Shown here: in pieces, positions 1-7,577 of the stretch | How the letters are laid out: the number at the start of each line of letters is the position of its first letter | Position numbering within the stretch: the first letter of the stretch is position 1 | Assembly: GCA_900552155.1 (NCBI GenBank) | Contig: URYU01000010.1 | Location: 1 to 22,361 of the forward strand | DNA from: an uncultured Collinsella sp. | GTDB lineage: Bacteria > Actinomycetota > Coriobacteriia > Coriobacteriales > Coriobacteriaceae | Length of the DNA stretch: 22,361 nucleotides | Direction: 5' to 3' | Notes under the pieces: model-generated | The model's input: the letters and a program-made list of their open reading frames with translations, nothing else | What the model was told of the DNA's origin: nothing | The model's database searches: none | Position numbers and translations under genes: made by a program

Positions 1-1
1 C

Positions 2-430
2 TGTGGCACCGGCGAGGGCGCCATGCTCGCCTGCAACTCCTTCCCCGGCGTGCTGTGCGGCCATGTTGCCGCCCCGCTCGATGCCTACACCTTTGCCCAG
101 GTCAACGATGGCAACGCCGTCGCCCTGCCCTTCGCCCTCAAGAACGGCTGGGGCCAGGAGCTCAACCTTGAGTACTCCTTCGAGAAGCTCTTTGGCGTTG
201 GTTCGGGCAACGGCTATCCTGCCGTGCGCGGTGAGCCCGAGCAGCGCAACAAGAAGATCCTCGACGGCGTGCGCGCTGTGACCATGCGTCCGCTCGTCGA
301 CATCCTGGGCGAGCTCGACCAGGACCTGGTGAAGGGTGCACTTGCCGGCGAGCACTTCCAGGAGTACTTCTTTGCCAACGCAACCGACGAGGCCATCATC
401 GCCAAGGTCAAGGAGATCCTGGGGCTCTAA
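2..430 (+). CDS. RpiB/LacA/LacB-family sugar-phosphate isomerase (5' partial)
   Basis: The frame is open from the left edge (base 2) and ends with TAA at 428-430, so only the C-terminal 142 residues are present and the start lies outside. The first residues read CGTGEGAML, the conserved Cys-containing CGTG loop of the RpiB/LacA/LacB isomerase fold. The Cys in this loop is the catalytic base in ribose-5-phosphate isomerase B. Further matches to the longer RpiB-like subfamily are PGVLCGHVAAPLDAYTF, the N-D-G-N stretch after it, and FEKLFGVGSGNGYP. These proteins interconvert aldose and ketose phosphates in the cytoplasm; the substrate of this subfamily is not certain. It is longer and differs from housekeeping RpiB (about 150 aa), so I give no gene symbol. 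A terminator follows 27 bp after the stop, so this is the last gene of a rightward unit. Family is confident; substrate is unknown. Confidence 0.85.
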   Translation, partial: CGTGEGAMLACNSFPGVLCGHVAAPLDAYTFAQVNDGNAVALPFALKNGWGQELNLEYSFEKLFGVGSGNGYPAVRGEPEQRNKKILDGVRAVTMRPLVDILGELDQDLVKGALAGEHFQEYFFANATDEAIIAKVKEILGL

Positions 431-456
431 CCGCACGGTTCATTGCTGCTAACGCA

Positions 457-496
457 AGCGGCGGTCGTCCCATGTACGGGACGACCGCCGCTTTTT
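457..496 (+). terminator. Rho-independent terminator after the RpiB-like gene
   Basis: Perfect 15-bp stem (457-471 with 478-492), GC-rich, loop ATGTAC (472-477), followed directly by TTTTT (492-496). It sits 27 bp after the stop at 430 and before the convergent flavoenzyme gene ending at 551. On the minus strand the stem is followed by only a short T run, so it should act mainly rightwards. Confidence 0.9.
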
Positions 497-550
497 GCTA
501 TCTACCGACTGACGCCGTGGGGATAGGCCCCACATGCGCCAAGGGGTTGA

Positions 551-2500
551 CTAGAGCTCGCAGGCAACCTTGTAGCCATCGCCGATGGCGTCGCGGATGT
601 TGCCACACTTCTGGGCATCGCCCAGCACGTGGACAGCAACACCGGCAGCGGCAAGGTCGTCGGCCAGCTTGGTATTGGGACGATAGCCCATGGCAAGCAC
701 CAGTGTATCGGCACCGGCGATGGTGTGGACCTCGCCGTCCTTCTCGTAGCTGATGGTGTCCTCTGTGATTTCGGTCACCTTGGCCTCGGTCAGCACGTGG
801 ACACCCTTGGAGAGCATGCGCGTGATGAGCACCGCGCGACCGGCACCGCCCTCGTTGGCGGCGAGCGTCTTGGTCATCTCGATGACGGTGACATCGCGGT
901 TGGCCGGCGACAGGTCGTTGACCAACGGGGCCAGGTAATCGGCCGTCTCGCAGCCAACGGTGCCGCCGCCCACGATGACGATCTTCTTACCCGGGAAAGC
1001 CTTGCCACCCAGCAGGTCGTCGGCCGTCATAACCTGCTTAAAGCCCTGCATGAAGGCCGGAGCGATGGGCTCGGCGCCATAAGCCAGGACAACCTCGTAG
1101 CCGGCGTAGTCGCGCTGAATGTCCTCGGCAGTAAGCTCGGTGCCAAATATGCACTTCACGCCCGCCTCGGCCAGGCGACGATACTGATACTTAATCACGC
1201 GGGTGAGCTCCTGCTTTGCCGGCGGAACGGCTGCGATACGCATCTCGCCGCCCGGTTCGTCCTGCTTGTCCACGAGCACCACGTTGTGGCCGCGCTTGGC
1301 GGCAATGAACGCCGCCTCCATGCCCGCAGGACCAGCGCCCACAACGAGCACGTTCTTGGCCTCGGCGGCAGGCTCGTAGCCAGCCTCGTCGCGCTCCACA
1401 TCCGGATTAACGGTGCAGGAGATGCGTTTGCCAAACATAATGCCGTTCAGGCAGCGCAGGCAGCCAATGCAGGGGCGAATATCGTCGGCGTTGCCGGCAG
1501 CGGCCTTATTGCAGAACTCGGCATCGCACAGATTGGCGCGGCCCATCATGCAGATGTCAGCAGCGCCGTCCTCGATCAGCTCCTCGGCGATCCAGGCCTC
1601 GTTGATGCGGCCGACGGTGGCGACAGGAATGTTGACGTGCTTTTTGATCTCGCGCGAGCAGGCAGCGTGCGAGGCCTGCTGCGTGCCGGCGGCAGGAATC
1701 GCGGAACCGCGCTTGATGGTGGTGCCGCCCGACACATGAATCATGTCGACGCCGGCCTTCTCCAGGCGACGCGAGACGTAGATCATGTCGTTGAGGGTCA
1801 GACCGCCATCGGTGTACTCATCGCCCGAGATGCGGACGTCGATGATAAAGTCCTTGCCGCAGCGCTCGCGAATCTCGGCGATGACCTCGAGCAAAAAGCG
1901 CATGCGGGCGTCGAGCGAGCCGCCGTACTCATCGGTACGCTTGTTATAGAGCGGGGTCAAGAAACCGCCGAGCATGCCGTGGGCGTGCGCCGCATGGACC
2001 TCGACGCCATCGACACCGGCCTTCTGCATACGCACGGCAGCGTCGCCAAACTGATGCGTGAGCTCGTGAATCTCGTCGACCGTGATGGGGCGCGGTGCCT
2101 CGCGGGCGTAAGACGGGCCCACAAAGGACGGAGCGATCAGGCGAGGCGTGCCCGGAATGTTAAAGGCCATGTAGGCGGGGTGGAAGAGCTGCGGCATAAT
2201 CTTGCAGCCGTACTCGTGGACGGCCGCGGCGAGCTTTTCCCAGCCGGGGATAAACGTGTCGTCGTAGCAGCACATGTCACCCGGCAGATAGGTATAGGTG
2301 GGCTCGACCGTCACGACCTCGGTGATGATGAGGCCCACGCCGCCCTTGGCGCGGGCACGGTAATGATCGACCAAGTCATCGGTCACATAGCCATGATCGG
2401 CCAGGTTGGTAGATACCGGCGGCATAAAGACGCGGTTCTTGACCTCGGTTGTACCGACCTTGATTGGGCTAAAGAGCATCGGATAGGCGGAGGACTCCAT
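551..2500 (-). CDS. NADH:flavin oxidoreductase with 4Fe-4S cluster (dienoyl-CoA reductase / BaiCD-BaiH / enoate reductase type)
   Basis: 649 aa, usual length for this family. Residues 1 to about 340 form an Old Yellow Enzyme TIM barrel (PMLFSPIKVG start, KNRVFMPP, EVHAAHAHGML near 167-177, NKRTDEYGGSLDAR near 187-199). Cysteines at about 344, 347, 350 and 362 (C-x2-C-x2-C-x11-C) would bind a 4Fe-4S cluster. An FAD domain follows (VLVVGAGPAGMEAA, about 384-398), then an NAD(P)H Rossmann motif (IVIVGGGTVGCETADYL). The family transfers hydride from NAD(P)H through FAD, Fe-S and FMN to an activated C=C bond. Members act on dienoyl-CoA, enoates, bile-acid intermediates or plant compounds, and the substrate cannot be read from sequence. 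Start: ATG at 2500 has AAAGGAA at 2507-2513 with 6-nt spacing. It appears monocistronic: kdpC upstream is closed off by the repeat/terminator at 2607-2697. I saw no convincing -35/-10 pair in 2501-2606. Confidence 0.93.
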   Translation of the reverse strand: MESSAYPMLFSPIKVGTTEVKNRVFMPPVSTNLADHGYVTDDLVDHYRARAKGGVGLIITEVVTVEPTYTYLPGDMCCYDDTFIPGWEKLAAAVHEYGCKIMPQLFHPAYMAFNIPGTPRLIAPSFVGPSYAREAPRPITVDEIHELTHQFGDAAVRMQKAGVDGVEVHAAHAHGMLGGFLTPLYNKRTDEYGGSLDARMRFLLEVIAEIRERCGKDFIIDVRISGDEYTDGGLTLNDMIYVSRRLEKAGVDMIHVSGGTTIKRGSAIPAAGTQQASHAACSREIKKHVNIPVATVGRINEAWIAEELIEDGAADICMMGRANLCDAEFCNKAAAGNADDIRPCIGCLRCLNGIMFGKRISCTVNPDVERDEAGYEPAAEAKNVLVVGAGPAGMEAAFIAAKRGHNVVLVDKQDEPGGEMRIAAVPPAKQELTRVIKYQYRRLAEAGVKCIFGTELTAEDIQRDYAGYEVVLAYGAEPIAPAFMQGFKQVMTADDLLGGKAFPGKKIVIVGGGTVGCETADYLAPLVNDLSPANRDVTVIEMTKTLAANEGGAGRAVLITRMLSKGVHVLTEAKVTEITEDTISYEKDGEVHTIAGADTLVLAMGYRPNTKLADDLAAAGVAVHVLGDAQKCGNIRDAIGDGYKVACEL

Positions 2501-2606
2501 ACAGGGTTCCTTTCATTTGAGCCGCTCGGCGGCAGTTGCTGACTTATCTATCGTACCAGCAACCGCACGGTACCCGACCGCACGCACTCCCCTGCCTACG
2601 TATCGA

Positions 2607-2697
2607 CCCACAAAAAGTTGCGGTGGAATACGGAGTAGATAAGGCCTTTGACAGCCAAGACAGTCCGTATTTCACCGCAACTGATGGGCGGGGTGGA
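2607..2697. repeat. Intergenic direct repeat, copy 1 (long-stem hairpin, left border of kdp locus)
   Basis: 91 bp, identical to 11016-11106 except at 2659 (G/A) and 2693 (G/A), in the same orientation. The core is an inverted repeat: 2617-2634 pairs with 2664-2681 (18 bp with one G.T pair) around a 30-nt loop containing the palindrome AAGGCCTT. CCCA at 2607-2610 and TGGG at 2685-2688 may add an outer pair. AAAAA (2612-2616) lies just outside the left arm, so a minus-strand transcript reads stem then UUUUU. It lies 48 bp after the kdpC stop and can serve as the kdpFABC terminator. No transposase, clear terminal repeats or target-site duplication are visible. Confidence 0.9.
2612..2681 (-). terminator. 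Putative terminator of kdpFABC (formed by repeat copy 1)
   Basis: On the minus strand the 18-bp stem (2681-2664 with 2634-2617) is followed immediately by UUUUU from 2616-2612, 65 bp past the kdpC stop. The loop is long (30 nt incl. AAGGCCTT) and one pair is C.A in this strand, so efficiency is uncertain. Confidence 0.6.
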
Positions 2698-2745
2698 ATT
2701 GAGGGCTCAGATAGTCAGTCATGCCCTCATCCGCCGCTCCTTCAC

Positions 2746-3336
2746 CTACAGCACGCGGTCCAGCATAAGGTTCACCTTGAGCACGTTGACCGTGGGCTCG
2801 CCGATCACGCCGAGGAAACGACCCTTGGTGCACGCGGCGATGATGTCGTGCACCTCGTCCTCACTTTTGCCCGTGGCTTTGGCAAGGCGCGGGACCTGGT
2901 ACTCGGCGGCATCCGGAGAGATCTCCGGGTCGAGGCCGGACCCCGAACACGTCACCAGGTCGACGGGCACAGCGTCCATATCGGCATCGGGATTGGCGGC
3001 GCGGATCTTCTTCACGCGCGCATCTATCAGCTGCCGATACTCCTCACTCGCCGGGGACAGGTTGGACGGGGCACCATACGCCATGAGCTCGCCGTCTTCG
3101 CCTTCGACAATTGACACGTTCTGGATACGACCCCATATGTGGGCTTCGTCATCGAAGTTCTGGCCGATGAGCTCGGAACCCACAACCTTGCCGTCGACCG
3201 TAATAAGCGATCCGTTCGCCTGGTACGGAAACGCAAGCTGCACGACGCCGGTCACCACGAGCGTGTACCCCAGGCCGCAGACGATGGTAAACAGCGCGAA
3301 CACGCCAAGTGCGCGCGATGCGATACCTTTGAACAT
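2746..3336 (-). CDS. kdpC: Potassium-transporting ATPase subunit C
   Basis: 196 aa from ATG at 3336. KdpC is the single-span accessory subunit of the KdpFABC K+ pump, with its bulk outside the membrane; it contacts KdpA and is needed for complex assembly and high-affinity transport. Visible: N-terminal membrane span (about residues 7-35), FPYQANGSLI, GSELIGQNF, SGSGLDPEISPDAA and a C-terminal RFLGVIGEPTVNVLKVNLML, all family hallmarks. A GTG at 3348 also opens the frame, but GGAGG (3342-3346) places initiation at ATG 3336. The kdpB stop (3349-3351) is 12 bp upstream, so the two are translationally close. Downstream lies repeat copy 1, the probable operon terminator. Confidence 0.95.
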   Translation of the reverse strand: MFKGIASRALGVFALFTIVCGLGYTLVVTGVVQLAFPYQANGSLITVDGKVVGSELIGQNFDDEAHIWGRIQNVSIVEGEDGELMAYGAPSNLSPASEEYRQLIDARVKKIRAANPDADMDAVPVDLVTCSGSGLDPEISPDAAEYQVPRLAKATGKSEDEVHDIIAACTKGRFLGVIGEPTVNVLKVNLMLDRVL

Positions 3337-3348
3337 ACAAACCTCCAC

Positions 3349-5403
3349 TTACATAATGCCGCAGAACGCGAGCAGCATGTCGATGAGCTTGATAAATGCG
3401 AACGGGGCAACGATGCCGCCCAGACCCCATACGAGCAGGTTGTGGGTCAGCAGCTGTCCGGACGGTACCTCGCGGTACTTAACGCCCTTCAGCGCGGCCG
3501 GGATCAGCGCGACGATAACGAGCGCGTTATAGATGATGGCCGAAAGAACCGCGGACAGCGGGCTTGCCAGACCGAGGATGTTGAGTGCGCCAAGGCCCGG
3601 GTAGATCGGCGAGAACAGGGCCGGGATGATAGCGAAGTACTTCGCCATGTCGTTGGCGACCGAGAAGGTCGTAAGCGAACCGCGGGTCATGAGCAGCTGC
3701 TTGCCGATACGCACGACCTCGATGAGCTTGGTGGGGCTGGAGTCGAGGTCGACCATGTTGCCGGCCTCCTTGGCAGCCTGGGTGCCCGTGTTCATGGCCA
3801 CGGCGACATCCGCCTGCGCCAGCGCCGGCGCGTCGTTGGTGCCGTCGCCGGTCATGGCGACCAGGTGGCCCTCACGCTGGAACTCGCGGATCTTCTCGAG
3901 CTTGCCCTCAGGGGTGGCCTCGGCCAGGAAGTCATCAACGCCGGCCTCGGCGGCGATTGCCGCGGCGGTGAGTGGGTTGTCGCCCGTCACCATGATGGTC
4001 TTGATGCCCATCTTGCGCAGGTCGGCGAACTTCTCCTTAACGCCGGACTTGATGATGTCCTTGAGGTACACAACGCCCAGCACGCGGCAGTTCTTTGTCA
4101 CGACCAGCGGGGTGCCGCCGGCCTTGGCGATGCGTTCGACGGCCTCGTCGCACTCCTTTGAGAACACGCCGCCGGCTGCCTCCACATAGGTGCGCACGGA
4201 ATCGGCAGCGCCTTTGCGGATCTCATTGCCCTCGTAGTTCACGCCGGACATACGCGTTGCCGCGGTGAACGGGATAAACTCCATACCCTTATCCTCGAGT
4301 GTGCGGCCGCGCAGACCGAACTGCTCCTTGGCGAGGACGACGATGGAGCGGCCCTCGGGGGTCTCGTCGGCCAGCGAGGAAAGCTGGGCGGCATCGGCCA
4401 GCTCCGCGGGATCGACGCCGTCGACCGGGATGAACTCGGCGGCTTGGCGGTTACCCAAGGTGATGGTGCCGGTCTTGTCGAGCATGAGGATGTCGACGTC
4501 GCCGGCGGCCTCGATGGCGCGGCCGGACATGGCCAGCACGTTGGCCTCGTTCAGACGGCTCATGCCGGCGATGCCGATGGCGGAAAGAAGGGCGCCGATG
4601 GTAGTAGGAGCCAGGCACACGAGCAGCGCCACGAGCGTGGTTACGGCCGTGGGGTTGTCCATGTCGTTAAGACCGACCGAGAAGCAGGAGTAACAATACA
4701 GGGCCAGCGTGACCAGGATAAAGACGATGGAGAGGGCCACCAGGAAGATCTCCAGAGCGATCTCGTTAGGGGTCTTCTTGCGCGCGGCACCCTCAACCAT
4801 CGCGATCATCTTGTCCAGGAAGCTCTGGCCGGGCTCACTGGAGATCTTGACGATGATCCAGTCGGACAGCACCGTGGTACCGCCGGTAACGGCAGAGCGG
4901 TCGCCGCCGGCCTCGCGGACCACGGGGGCGGACTCGCCGGTGATGGCGGACTCGTCAACGGAGGCAGCGCCCTCGATGACGTCGCCGTCGCCGGGAATCT
5001 GCTCGCCGGCGCGTACGATCACCAGGTCGCCGCGCGCGAGCTCGGTGCCGGGAACGACGGTGAAGTGCTCCTTGTCCTCAACGGACTCGATGCGATGGGC
5101 CTCGACATCCTTCTTGGCCGCACGCAGGGAATCGGCCTGGGCCTTACCGCGGCCCTCGGCAAGCGCCTCGGCGAAGTTCGAGAACAGGTCGGTAAGCCAC
5201 AGGATGACCGCAATGGCGACCACATAGTAGGTGGGCACACCCGCGTCCTGCACACCGAAAATGGAAGCGACGGCCAGGACGGAGGTCATGACGGCGGAAA
5301 GCCACACCAGGAACATGACCGGGTTTTGAATCTGGACGCGAGGATCCAGCTTGGCAAACGAGTCGCGGACCGCGCGGCCCATCATGTCTTTTTGCATAGT
5401 CAT
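3349..5403 (-). CDS. kdpB: Potassium-transporting P-type ATPase subunit B
   Basis: 684 aa from ATG at 5403; catalytic subunit of KdpFABC. P-type ATPase signatures by residue: TGES at 155-158 in the actuator domain (the Ser corresponds to the inhibitory phosphorylation site known in E. coli KdpB), KTPNEIAL near 210, CLAPTTIG near 263-270 in the membrane core, DKTGTIT with phospho-acceptor Asp309, [13 protein letters not shown], and [22 protein letters not shown]. Several membrane spans lie at about 27-75, 215-240, 252-280 and the C-terminal 110 residues. Length matches the family. A TTG eight codons earlier (5427) is open, but AAAGGAGG (5414-5421) points to ATG 5403; a second ATG is two codons on. 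The ribosome binding site overlaps the kdpA stop (5420-5422), consistent with coupled translation in the kdpFABC operon. Confidence 0.97.
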   Translation of the reverse strand: MTMQKDMMGRAVRDSFAKLDPRVQIQNPVMFLVWLSAVMTSVLAVASIFGVQDAGVPTYYVVAIAVILWLTDLFSNFAEALAEGRGKAQADSLRAAKKDVEAHRIESVEDKEHFTVVPGTELARGDLVIVRAGEQIPGDGDVIEGAASVDESAITGESAPVVREAGGDRSAVTGGTTVLSDWIIVKISSEPGQSFLDKMIAMVEGAARKKTPNEIALEIFLVALSIVFILVTLALYCYSCFSVGLNDMDNPTAVTTLVALLVCLAPTTIGALLSAIGIAGMSRLNEANVLAMSGRAIEAAGDVDILMLDKTGTITLGNRQAAEFIPVDGVDPAELADAAQLSSLADETPEGRSIVVLAKEQFGLRGRTLEDKGMEFIPFTAATRMSGVNYEGNEIRKGAADSVRTYVEAAGGVFSKECDEAVERIAKAGGTPLVVTKNCRVLGVVYLKDIIKSGVKEKFADLRKMGIKTIMVTGDNPLTAAAIAAEAGVDDFLAEATPEGKLEKIREFQREGHLVAMTGDGTNDAPALAQADVAVAMNTGTQAAKEAGNMVDLDSSPTKLIEVVRIGKQLLMTRGSLTTFSVANDMAKYFAIIPALFSPIYPGLGALNILGLASPLSAVLSAIIYNALVIVALIPAALKGVKYREVPSGQLLTHNLLVWGLGGIVAPFAFIKLIDMLLAFCGIM

Positions 5404-5413
5404 AAATCTGCAC

Positions 5414-5421
5414 CCTCCTTT
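5414..5421 (-). promoter_or_regulatory. Ribosome binding site deciding the kdpB start
   Basis: AAAGGAGG on the minus strand, 10 nt before ATG 5403 and overlapping the end of kdpA. It lies within the short upstream extension that would begin at TTG 5427, which argues against that earlier start. Confidence 0.75.
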
Positions 5422-7243
5422 ACGCAATCATCTGGAAGAACTCGGCAACGGGGCCAAGCGCCAGGGCCGGGAAGAAGCTCAGGGCACCGATCAGCAGAAC
5501 GATGAACACGAGCAGGAATACGAACATGCCGTTGGTGGTAGACAAGGTACCGGCGCTCTCGGCGACCTTACCCTTCTTGGCCAGCGAGCCGGCGATAGCC
5601 AGCGTACCGATGATGGGCATGAAGCGGGCGAACAGCATCTCGAGGCCGAGCATGACGTTGATCCAGGGAATGTTGCAGTTCATGCCTGCAAACGCCGAGC
5701 CGTTGTTGCCGCCGCATGAGGTGAAGGCATACAGCGCCTCGGAGAAGCCGTGCGCGCCACCATTGTTGAGCTGGTCGGCAAGACCGGGCACCATGCAGGC
5801 GATGGCCGAGCACACCAGAATGGCAAACGGAGTTGCCAAGCACAGGACAACTGCCCAGCGCATCTCGCCCGGCTCGATCTTCTTGCCCAGGAACTCAGGC
5901 GTGCGTCCGACCATGAGGCCGGCGATGAACACTGTGAGGATGGCGAAGCCGATCATGCCGTACAGGCCGCAGCCCACGCCGCCGAAGACGACCTCGCCCA
6001 GAGCAATCTGGAGCATCTGGACAAAACCGCCCAGCGGGGTGTAGGAGTCGTGCATGGAGTTAACCGAGCCGTTGGAAGCAGCCGTCGTGAAAGCAGACCA
6101 GGTAGAAGAGGAGGCGATACCGAAACGGCTCTCCTTGCCCTCCATGTTGCCGCCGGCCTGGCCGTCGGTCATCTCGATATTGCCCGCTCCGCCATCGGCC
6201 AGCTGCGGGGTGCCCGCATGCTCGTTGACGGCGATGATGCCGGTGAAGATCACCAGCAGGATGAACATGGCGGCAAAGATGGCCTTGCCCTGCTTGGTGT
6301 TCTTGACGCCGATACCGAAGGCGAAGCAACAGGCGGCCGGGATCAGCAGCAGGCTGGTCATCTCGATGATGTTGGTGAAGGCACTGGGGTTCTCATACGG
6401 ATGGGCGGAGTTCACGCCGAAGAAGCCGCCGCCGTTGGTGCCGGACTGCTTGATGGCGACCTGAGGAGCCGCGGGACCCTGGGGCAGGAACTGCTCGGTG
6501 ACCACGCGCGCGCCCTCGACAACCTTGCCGTCGACCTTGACCGTGTCGCCCTCGATCTGGGCGCCGTCGATGACGCTCCAGCCGCCGTCTGCATTAGGCT
6601 GAACAGCGACGGGTTCTACGAGCTCAGCCTTCTGAGCCGGCTGGAAGTTGGAGATGACGCCACCGGCAGCCAGGCAGATGCCGAACACGAGGTTCAGCGG
6701 AATGAGCACATACAGGACGGTGCGGGTGAGGTCGACCCAGAAGGAACCCAGACCCTGCTCCTTGACCTGACGGAAGCCGCGGATCAGCGCGAACATGACC
6801 GCGATACCGGTGCCAGCGGAAACGAAGTTCTGCACAGTGAGACCCATGAACTGCACAAGGTAGGACAGGGTGGTCTCACCGGAGTAGGACTGCCAGTTGG
6901 TGTTGGTTATGAAGGAAGCAGCCGTATTGAACGACAGGTCCCATGACACACCCGGCAGGTGCTGGGGATTGCCTGGCAAGAAGGACTGAAGCGCCTGGAG
7001 TGCCACAAGAGTCACGAGGCCGATCCCCGAAAAGACCAGCACGCTCGCCAGATAGCGCCTACACCCCATCTGTTCTGCCGCGTCGATGCGAAGCAGACGA
7101 TAGACGCCACGCTCCACAGGAGCAATCACAGGCGACAGGAACGTATGCTCACCATCCATGATATGGGCCATGAACCGACCGAGCGGAACGGCCAGGACGA
7201 CGAGTACGGCAAAGTACAAGATGTACTGAATCGCAGCGTCCAT
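5420..7243 (-). CDS. kdpA: Potassium-transporting ATPase subunit A
   Basis: 607 aa; K+-selective, channel-like subunit of KdpFABC, related to Trk/Ktr channels. Selectivity-filter regions are visible: [14 protein letters not shown] (about 105-117), [16 protein letters not shown] (about 267-282), [20 protein letters not shown] and [15 protein letters not shown]. About ten hydrophobic spans fit the family. It is longer than E. coli KdpA (557 aa): about 36 extra residues lie between Asn199 and the second filter (about 201-255), rich in D, E, G and V, within an external loop. Start ATG 7243 is 3 bp after the kdpF stop, with GAGGAG (7257-7262) inside the end of kdpF. Operon order F-A-B-C is standard. 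Confidence 0.97.
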   Translation of the reverse strand: MDAAIQYILYFAVLVVLAVPLGRFMAHIMDGEHTFLSPVIAPVERGVYRLLRIDAAEQMGCRRYLASVLVFSGIGLVTLVALQALQSFLPGNPQHLPGVSWDLSFNTAASFITNTNWQSYSGETTLSYLVQFMGLTVQNFVSAGTGIAVMFALIRGFRQVKEQGLGSFWVDLTRTVLYVLIPLNLVFGICLAAGGVISNFQPAQKAELVEPVAVQPNADGGWSVIDGAQIEGDTVKVDGKVVEGARVVTEQFLPQGPAAPQVAIKQSGTNGGGFFGVNSAHPYENPSAFTNIIEMTSLLLIPAACCFAFGIGVKNTKQGKAIFAAMFILLVIFTGIIAVNEHAGTPQLADGGAGNIEMTDGQAGGNMEGKESRFGIASSSTWSAFTTAASNGSVNSMHDSYTPLGGFVQMLQIALGEVVFGGVGCGLYGMIGFAILTVFIAGLMVGRTPEFLGKKIEPGEMRWAVVLCLATPFAILVCSAIACMVPGLADQLNNGGAHGFSEALYAFTSCGGNNGSAFAGMNCNIPWINVMLGLEMLFARFMPIIGTLAIAGSLAKKGKVAESAGTLSTTNGMFVFLLVFIVLLIGALSFFPALALGPVAEFFQMIA

Positions 7244-7246
7244 AGT

Positions 7247-7333
7247 TTACGAATCACTCCTCATCAGAATGTAGATGTAATAGATAAGAAGTCCAATGCA
7301 GACGACTCCGATGATGGGAATGAGGATGTCCAT
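7247..7333 (-). CDS. kdpF: Potassium-transporting ATPase subunit F (small membrane peptide)
   Basis: 28-codon gene. The peptide starts MDILIPIIGVVCIGLLIYY and ends with the charged tail MRSDS; one membrane span covers nearly the whole chain. Length and position, directly before kdpA, match KdpF (29 aa in E. coli), a lipid-like stabilising subunit of the KdpFABC complex. ATG at 7333 has AAAGGGG (7340-7346) with 6-nt spacing. TAA at 7247-7249 is 3 bp before the kdpA ATG. Sequence similarity in so short a peptide is weak, so the call rests mainly on length, hydrophobicity and position. Confidence 0.88.
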   Translation of the reverse strand: MDILIPIIGVVCIGLLIYYIYILMRSDS

Positions 7334-7577
7334 TTACCGCCCCTTTCACACGCGGTCCGATGTCTCGGACGCCTGCCCTCGCAAGCGTCTGGGGACAGTA
7401 AACGCTTCTAGGGATTAAAGAGGCGTGAGGGCCGGGGCTCACGTCCTTAAGATGCCGTAAAGATGCAGGTAGAAAGCACTATTGCAGCTGCAGTGCGCCT
7501 ATACTCGACCTCGCGAGCATACAGTGGTGTCTTCACCGCGTATGCACGCATGGACAACGCTTCAGAAAGGCTACGCT
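7334..7577. promoter_or_regulatory. Divergent kdpFABC / kdpDE control region
   Basis: The 244-bp spacer between the outward-facing kdpF and kdpD starts carries no gene. It holds an 11-bp-spaced direct repeat (7447-7466, separate entry), an inverted repeat CGTGAG/CTCACG (7424-7429 and 7438-7443), and a 6-bp stem with a four-base loop in the kdpF leader (GTCCGA 7355-7360, TCGGAC 7365-7370). TATACT at 7500-7505 could be a -10 for kdpD, but no good -35 stands 16-18 bp upstream. I found no convincing consensus promoter for kdpF, which fits an activator-dependent promoter. I did not recognise a riboswitch here. Confidence 0.6.
7447..7466. promoter_or_regulatory. Candidate KdpE binding site (11-bp direct repeats)
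   Basis: AAGATGC occurs at 7449-7455 and again at 7460-7466, exactly 11 bp apart, with AT-rich flanks (TTAAGATGC, GTAAAGATGC). A weak third copy (AGAAAGC, 4 of 7) is in register at 7471-7477. OmpR/PhoB-family regulators, to which KdpE belongs, bind tandem half-sites one helical turn apart. The site lies 114-133 bp upstream of kdpF and 112-131 bp upstream of kdpD. Assignment is inference. Confidence 0.4.

Noticed and set aside
517..533. Small hairpin GTGGGG/CCCCAC as terminator of the flavoenzyme gene.
   Set aside because: Six-base stem without a T-tract on either strand; too weak to claim beside the strong hairpin at 457-496.
629..2542. Long plus-strand open frame of 637 codons opposite the flavoenzyme gene, and similar ones at 14042-15529 and 17209-18726.
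   Set aside because: They are antisense shadows caused by high-GC codon bias; the opposite strand carries clear family motifs, and these frames lack motifs and sensible ribosome binding sites.
2648..3532. Open frames at 2648 and 11057 that begin with the same 15 residues (MTAKTVRISPQLMGG), looking like a duplicated gene start.
   Set aside because: The shared residues are only the translated 91-bp repeat. Beyond it the frames run antisense through kdpC/kdpB and the GltD-like gene and resemble no protein family.
7334..7577. A c-di-AMP or other riboswitch in the kdpF leader, since such switches often control potassium uptake.
   Set aside because: The leader is short and I recognise no conserved c-di-AMP riboswitch core; only small simple hairpins are seen.
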